64,000 nucleotides of DNA from Amaurobius ferox. Lineage: Eukaryota; Arthropoda; Arachnida; Araneae; Amaurobiidae. The position numbers were made by a program, and so were the translations under genes. The stretch spans positions 31,140,857 to 31,204,856 of the forward strand of contig OX578155.1 in NCBI GenBank assembly GCA_951213105.1, in the 5' to 3' direction. Below, one piece after another: positions 58,678-64,000 of the stretch (the stretch's first letter is position 1; the number at the start of each line of letters is the position of its first letter). Below the pieces are notes generated by a model. That model did no database searches. It was not told the origin of the DNA and saw nothing but the letters and a program-made list of their open reading frames with translations.

Positions 58678-58886
58678 AAAGAGAGAGGTTGGTGTCAGAC
58701 AAAGGATGGTATGGTTCCTGTGAATGTTGCCTCCCCCCCTCTGGGTTCCAGTCTAAATTGGGTAGCACTTTGCTGGCCATCTAAACAGATACCTTACACC
58801 TTCAACTAGCCGGCCACTCAAACAGCTGTTCGACCATCTAGACCACTCAACTGACCCTTTGGGTCAGTCGAGTGGTCTGGGTTTGC
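58678..58886 (+). mobile_element. SINE copy, 5'-truncated, with hairpin
   Basis: Matches the 3' two-thirds of the SINE: GAGGTTGGTG, GGTTCCAGTCTAAATTGGGT, AAACAGATACCTTACACC, GGTCTGGGTT. A segment not seen in the other copies includes a hairpin at 58840-58878: AGACCACTCAACTGACCC, TTT loop, then its complement with one mismatch. Confidence 0.75.
58840..58878 (-). repeat. 18-bp hairpin with 3-nt loop
   Basis: Arms 58840-58857 and 58861-58878. The single mismatch is A/C on the + strand and a G-U wobble if transcribed from minus, so a minus-strand RNA could pair fully. Confidence 0.8.
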
Positions 58887-59159
58887 AAAACCTTCGAGCA
58901 GGTTGAATAATTTGGGTTAATGGCAAGGAAAAAAATATATGCAAAATATTCCCCACTTCTGTTTGATATTGGGAAAGAAATATTGTTTTAAATTATAGTT
59001 TTGGTGGTAAAATCATATTGTACTGCAGCATAATTCATCATACTAAACATAATTTACCAGTTAGCAGATCTGAAACTGTGATTGATTGACTTCTGTAATT
59101 ATTGCATGAAATCACAATGAAGTGCAACAAAGTGCTGCAAGTAAAAAATCAATACTTAC

Positions 59160-59298
59160 GATTTTCCAGCATGCATCAAGTGGAATGCTTCATTTATCTT
59201 GTCGAGATTGAAATGATGGGTTATAAATTCATCCACCATAAGTTTCTTCTCTAAATACAGATTAACAAGTTTAGGCACACTCTCTCGACTTTTCCATC
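59160..59298 (-). CDS. Adh5: Class III alcohol dehydrogenase (GSH-dependent formaldehyde dehydrogenase), penultimate exon
   Basis: The 139-bp internal exon is bounded by a TTTTTAG acceptor and a GTAAGT donor. It encodes [28 protein letters not shown] and [13 protein letters not shown], the C-terminal catalytic-domain segment of class III ADH (human ADH5 family). The enzyme oxidises S-(hydroxymethyl)glutathione with NAD+ in the cytosol, clearing formaldehyde, and reduces S-nitrosoglutathione. The phase joins exactly to the exon at 62792-62927: its final G plus GA make the Gly before WKS. The exon ends in phase 2 within the Ser of GKS, as in vertebrate ADH genes. The last exon (about seven residues plus 3' UTR) should follow to the left, but I could not locate it. 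Confidence 0.93.
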
Positions 59299-59514
59299 CT
59301 AAAAATTTATAAGTAATTAATAAAACATTTTTCAAATTATTACTATATTTCAAATTCAGCTACAATCCCCTACAAAATTCAATCTACAATTTCAATCACC
59401 TACAAAATTCCATACAATTATACTACATATGGCTGAATATCTGATAATTGCCAATCTTCTGGTTCCAACAATATTTTTACTTTGTCTAACTATGTAAAAT
59501 AATATAAAGTATTG

Positions 59515-60175
59515 TTTTCATGAAAATTTTCAAATTCAAAATTTTTATGCCAATATATAGTTTAAGACCTTATGAACATGTTATGACTATTTTAGGAGTA
59601 ATATCTGTCTATTAGTCTGTGGTCGATTTCTTGTATACGTGATAGCGGCCACAAATATTAATGAATTTTCATGAAACTTTATATCCAGCATTGTTATCAA
59701 AATCAAAAATTCTAGAACTAGAGTGAATTTTTTTAAATTCTAGAAAAACTTTGAAATTCATTCTAAATTTAAAATTTTTTTAACATGGCAGTATAGGACA
59801 AAATTTGATATAATCATGCATAAAAGGGTTTATTTATTTATGGCTGAATTATTCCGAGACTTAATAGTTTCAATCATTGTTGTGAAAAATAGCTGCAATA
59901 CAATTTCTTTGTCCATAATGTCATTAGCCCTTTCGGGAAGTAAGTTACCCTCTGGAGGAGGGAATACATTGTCAAGTACAGTATCAATCGACAGATTTTA
60001 TCAAGCCCTTTAAAGTGAAGGGTAACATGCTATAGTTGTAATCATTTGGATCCATGATACAGATTTTTCAAACTTTTCTTGTAAAATTTGAAAACCAAAA
60101 ACAAAAAAGTTACCAAAAAAGGGATTCTGGTATTAGAAAGTAGAAATGAGTCACACTCAAGTTAATTTTTAATCT
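59515..60175 (-). repeat. Interspersed repeat family A, copy 3
   Basis: Inverted, collinear copy of 55340-56000 over about 650 bp (CATAGTTGTAATCATTTGG-type cores on +, AAAGTGAAGGGTAACATGC at 60012). A further fragment of its outer end lies at the right edge of the window (63889-64000). Confidence 0.75.
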
Positions 60176-60254
60176 TATAGTTCTTAGAAACTTCTGCTTG
60201 GAATAAGTTCTTAAAAATGTTATTTAATATTTCTTATTAATGACAGAGCAGTTT

Positions 60255-60930
60255 AATATGATTAATGGAATTTCAATGTATATTCATTACATTCCTGTGT
60301 CAGAAATTACATATGGGTTTGTTTTTATTCCACATGGAAATTGAAATTAGCATTGAGAAATAAAGCATGCACTATGTATAACTAGCTTCCATGCACTAAC
60401 AGTAGACACTGTATTTTTAAATTTTCAATTCTATTAATAATATTTAAACATGTCAGGAATGACATGTAATAAAAATACACTCATCAAAAATTTGAAAAAT
60501 TGTTTTTCCTTCTTGCCTGTTAATAGCAACTTCAAACAAATGTAAAACAAAACTCTAAATACTGTTTTACAACTGATTTAAAATCACTAACATCACCATT
60601 TAGAGAATAAGAGGATGACTTTTCAGACAACATCATGTCATCAATTCTCAGAGACAAACATGAGAGACATTCAACAACAATGAGACAACATTCTCAGAGG
60701 CAAACATTTTTGCAAATTAATATTGTTAAAAATTTTATAAATAAGAGATATTTTACATTAAAATAATAATTTCTTAAGTTTCACCAATTTACTTTTACTA
60801 TTTATGTATTTTGCTGAGGTAATAAGGAGATGAAATCTCAACTCATCACTGGGATACAGTGACAGAAATTGCGATATGAGTTTTTGTGAAGTCAAAACTT
60901 CAACATTAGATTCGTCAAGAGTAGAACAAT
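60255..60930 (-). repeat. Repeat family C, copy 2
   Basis: Uninterrupted inverted counterpart of 30230-31930. The minus-strand open frame at 60758-61000 (containing LSLYPSDELRFHLLIT) shares DELRF-LLIT with the frame at 30227-30430, which reflects shared repeat sequence. It may be a fossil of a coding region, but no family is recognised. Confidence 0.6.
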
Positions 60931-62283
60931 CATCCACATAATGGAACATAATGCTTCTTTTCCCTGTTTTATTCTCTTTTGTCACACTAGGTGGCACCAC
61001 TATATTAGATTCTGTCTTTTAGTTATTTTTTCGATAATCGTTACTTTTGGACAATAACTAATCTTTGTGTGTGTTGTTCCAATTAGAAAAATTAACTTTG
61101 TTCAGCAATATGAAAATGTGTGACTTAGTAATATTTACAATGGTTATACTATACAATGACAGAAAATAAGAATTGTTGCTACATTGTTTATTATTGATGT
61201 AATGCCTGTACCACATATGGTATTTCTGTTCATTTGGGGAATATTTTTACTTACACACTATTGTGCCTGTGGTACATATTTTGGCCTGCTTAACTCAGGG
61301 TTTAAACTAACAGAAAGAGAATCTTTAGTTTTATAGCTAAAATATCTGAAATTAGTTTAGCATTTTCAGATTTCCTTTAGTCAAAGTTTAAGTACAGATT
61401 TTTTTTAAATATCAATGTGAAATAAGTGCAAGATTTTCGTCTGCAAACAAGTTTATGCTTATTTTTACAAATTTTCCATTCTAATGATTTGAAATACAAA
61501 TCGTACTAAAATCTCACCTATAAAATTGTAATACTATGGTTAAAATAGTTTCAATTATGAATGTTAGACCTACTATTTATTCTAGTTGTCAGAAAACAAA
61601 TAAAATCATGGATGAACTAAATAGTCCAGTAAACCTAAAATGGTAGTAAGTTGAGGCAAGGTTCACTTTAAAAACTTTCCCTGTGAATATTATCTCTCAA
61701 TGATGTTACATAAATAATAATTCCCTGGTTTCTAAACTAAAAGTACATGCTTCTAGCTTCCAGTCCCCTCCTCTTTTTATTATGTCCAATTTACCCAATT
61801 ATAACATCTGCAAACTGAAAATAGTATGGGCGAATTTTTTGCATCATTCCTGCTTGCACAATTTAAATTCCTTTTGCTCGGTATATACATGCTATTCAGA
61901 ATACTAGTGTTAATGCTGGGTTTATAAGTTTCAGTATTTTAGTTGAAATCAGTGTGAGTGCACTCTCTCAAAAAAATTTCAAGCACTTTTTAAGGACTTT
62001 CAAGTATCATATAATTTTTTCTTTCAAGAACGTCAATCAACCCATCGAAGAATAATTATGAAGTTGTATTATGAAGTTGTATGAGCTTCTGTAAGGAAAA
62101 ATTAATAGCAAACTAATTTTATTCTTTATTGTTGAAGAAATTTTTGGGAAAAGAAAGATGTTGCTTTGGAAAATGGCTGGGGAAATTTCCAAGGAAAGCA
62201 GAATGTCTTGGAAAAAAAAAACATAATGCTGCGGATACATGGAACATTTTCATCCCTCCCTTTTTCAAACACTTTCAAGGACT

Positions 62284-62562
62284 AAGGGGTGCGACAGCCC
62301 AGTGGTTAGCGAGTGGGAATTGCACTCAGACGGTCAGGGTTCGATACCCGCCACTGCCAAAATGTTCACGCAGAGTACGATCATGTTAAACATGTGGGTC
62401 CGTAAGTCCTTCCGAAAGGTTGGTGGTAGGCGAAGGAGGGTACGGTCCCTTTAGATACCTCCTCCACTGCGTTCCAGTCTAAATTGGGTAGCACTTCCCG
62501 GCCGTCCAAACAGATACCTTATACCTTTCTGGTAGGTCGGACGGTCTGGGTCGAAGAAGAAG
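62284..62562 (+). mobile_element. Full-length tRNA-derived SINE in dehydrogenase intron
   Basis: The head GGGGTGCGACAGCCCAGTGG carries a weaker A box and a B box GGTTCGATACC. The body is as at 48089-48380; the tail is (GAA)n. Target duplication AAGGACT occurs at 62277-62283 and 62563-62569. It is antisense to the host gene. Confidence 0.9.
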
Positions 62563-62774
62563 AAGGACTTAACTAAGAAAATTGGAATTTTCAAGTACTT
62601 CTAAGACTGTGAAAATGGTCATCTAAAATTCAAATACTTTCGCAATTTTCAAGCATCCGTATGCACTCTGTAAAATGCTTTCAGTAAAATGCTAAAAATA
62701 ACTAACACAGTTTAAACCATGGCTTGACTCACGAAATACACATATTAACAGGACTGAACTGTACTCAAACATCA

Positions 62775-64000
<1,226 letters not shown>

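Overview
The window is AT-rich eukaryotic nuclear DNA, almost certainly from an arthropod. A chelicerate such as a spider is my best guess, because the mix of DNA transposon families resembles spider genomes; this is inference. Genes are sparse and the sequence is dominated by old transposon relics, interspersed repeats and simple repeats. No prokaryotic organisation, CRISPR array or operon is present.

Host genes. (1) A single-exon C2H2 zinc-finger gene on + (1289-2869, 17 fingers) has a CRE/GC-box/CCAAT-type promoter cluster about 0.9 kb upstream (339-372). (2) A second single-exon C2H2 gene on - (32301-33650, 12 fingers) has a basic patch and an acidic tail, and the same three promoter words lie about 0.4 kb upstream of its ATG (34032-34081). 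(3) Two penultimate coding exons of class III alcohol dehydrogenase / S-(hydroxymethyl)glutathione dehydrogenase lie on - (62792-62927 and 59160-59298). Their lengths (136 and 139 bp), phases and splice sites fit. Upstream exons lie beyond the right edge, and I could not find the short last exon.

Mobile DNA, left to right: an antisense SINE piece (7384-7578); a higher-order minisatellite (8053-8288); repeat family D (9.5-11.2 kb and 17.8-19.8 kb); a pogo/Tigger-like element (12368-13202); paired hairpins of a possible Penelope-like type (13.7-14.2 and 17.25 kb); a TTAA-flanked MITE (14656-15067); a 1.1-kb inverted-repeat element with subterminal motifs (15569-16669); and a 4.4-kb nest at 34189-38584. 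The nest is a Tc1-like element holding a Jockey-type LINE, which holds an IS630-like transposase gene, which holds a 57-bp SINE fragment with a 12-bp target duplication. Further right come a possible solo LTR (40051-40425), a complete mariner relic (41463-42786), a 1.6-kb inverted-repeat block (43971-45547), a full-length tRNA-derived SINE (48089-48380), a 465-bp palindromic MITE built from two mariner 5' ends (54811-55275), an internally deleted IS630-like element (56210-56782) and further SINE copies (58.7 and 62.3 kb).

Nothing here behaves as a multi-gene system. The most informative items are the palindromic mariner-derived MITE, the nested insertion with its SINE micro-insertion, the covarying CTGAAGAA-stem-GAAAC hairpins, the 29-bp perfect hairpin downstream of the first zinc-finger gene, and the duplicated two-finger module in that gene. 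Regions not listed are AT-rich and I see no supportable feature in them.
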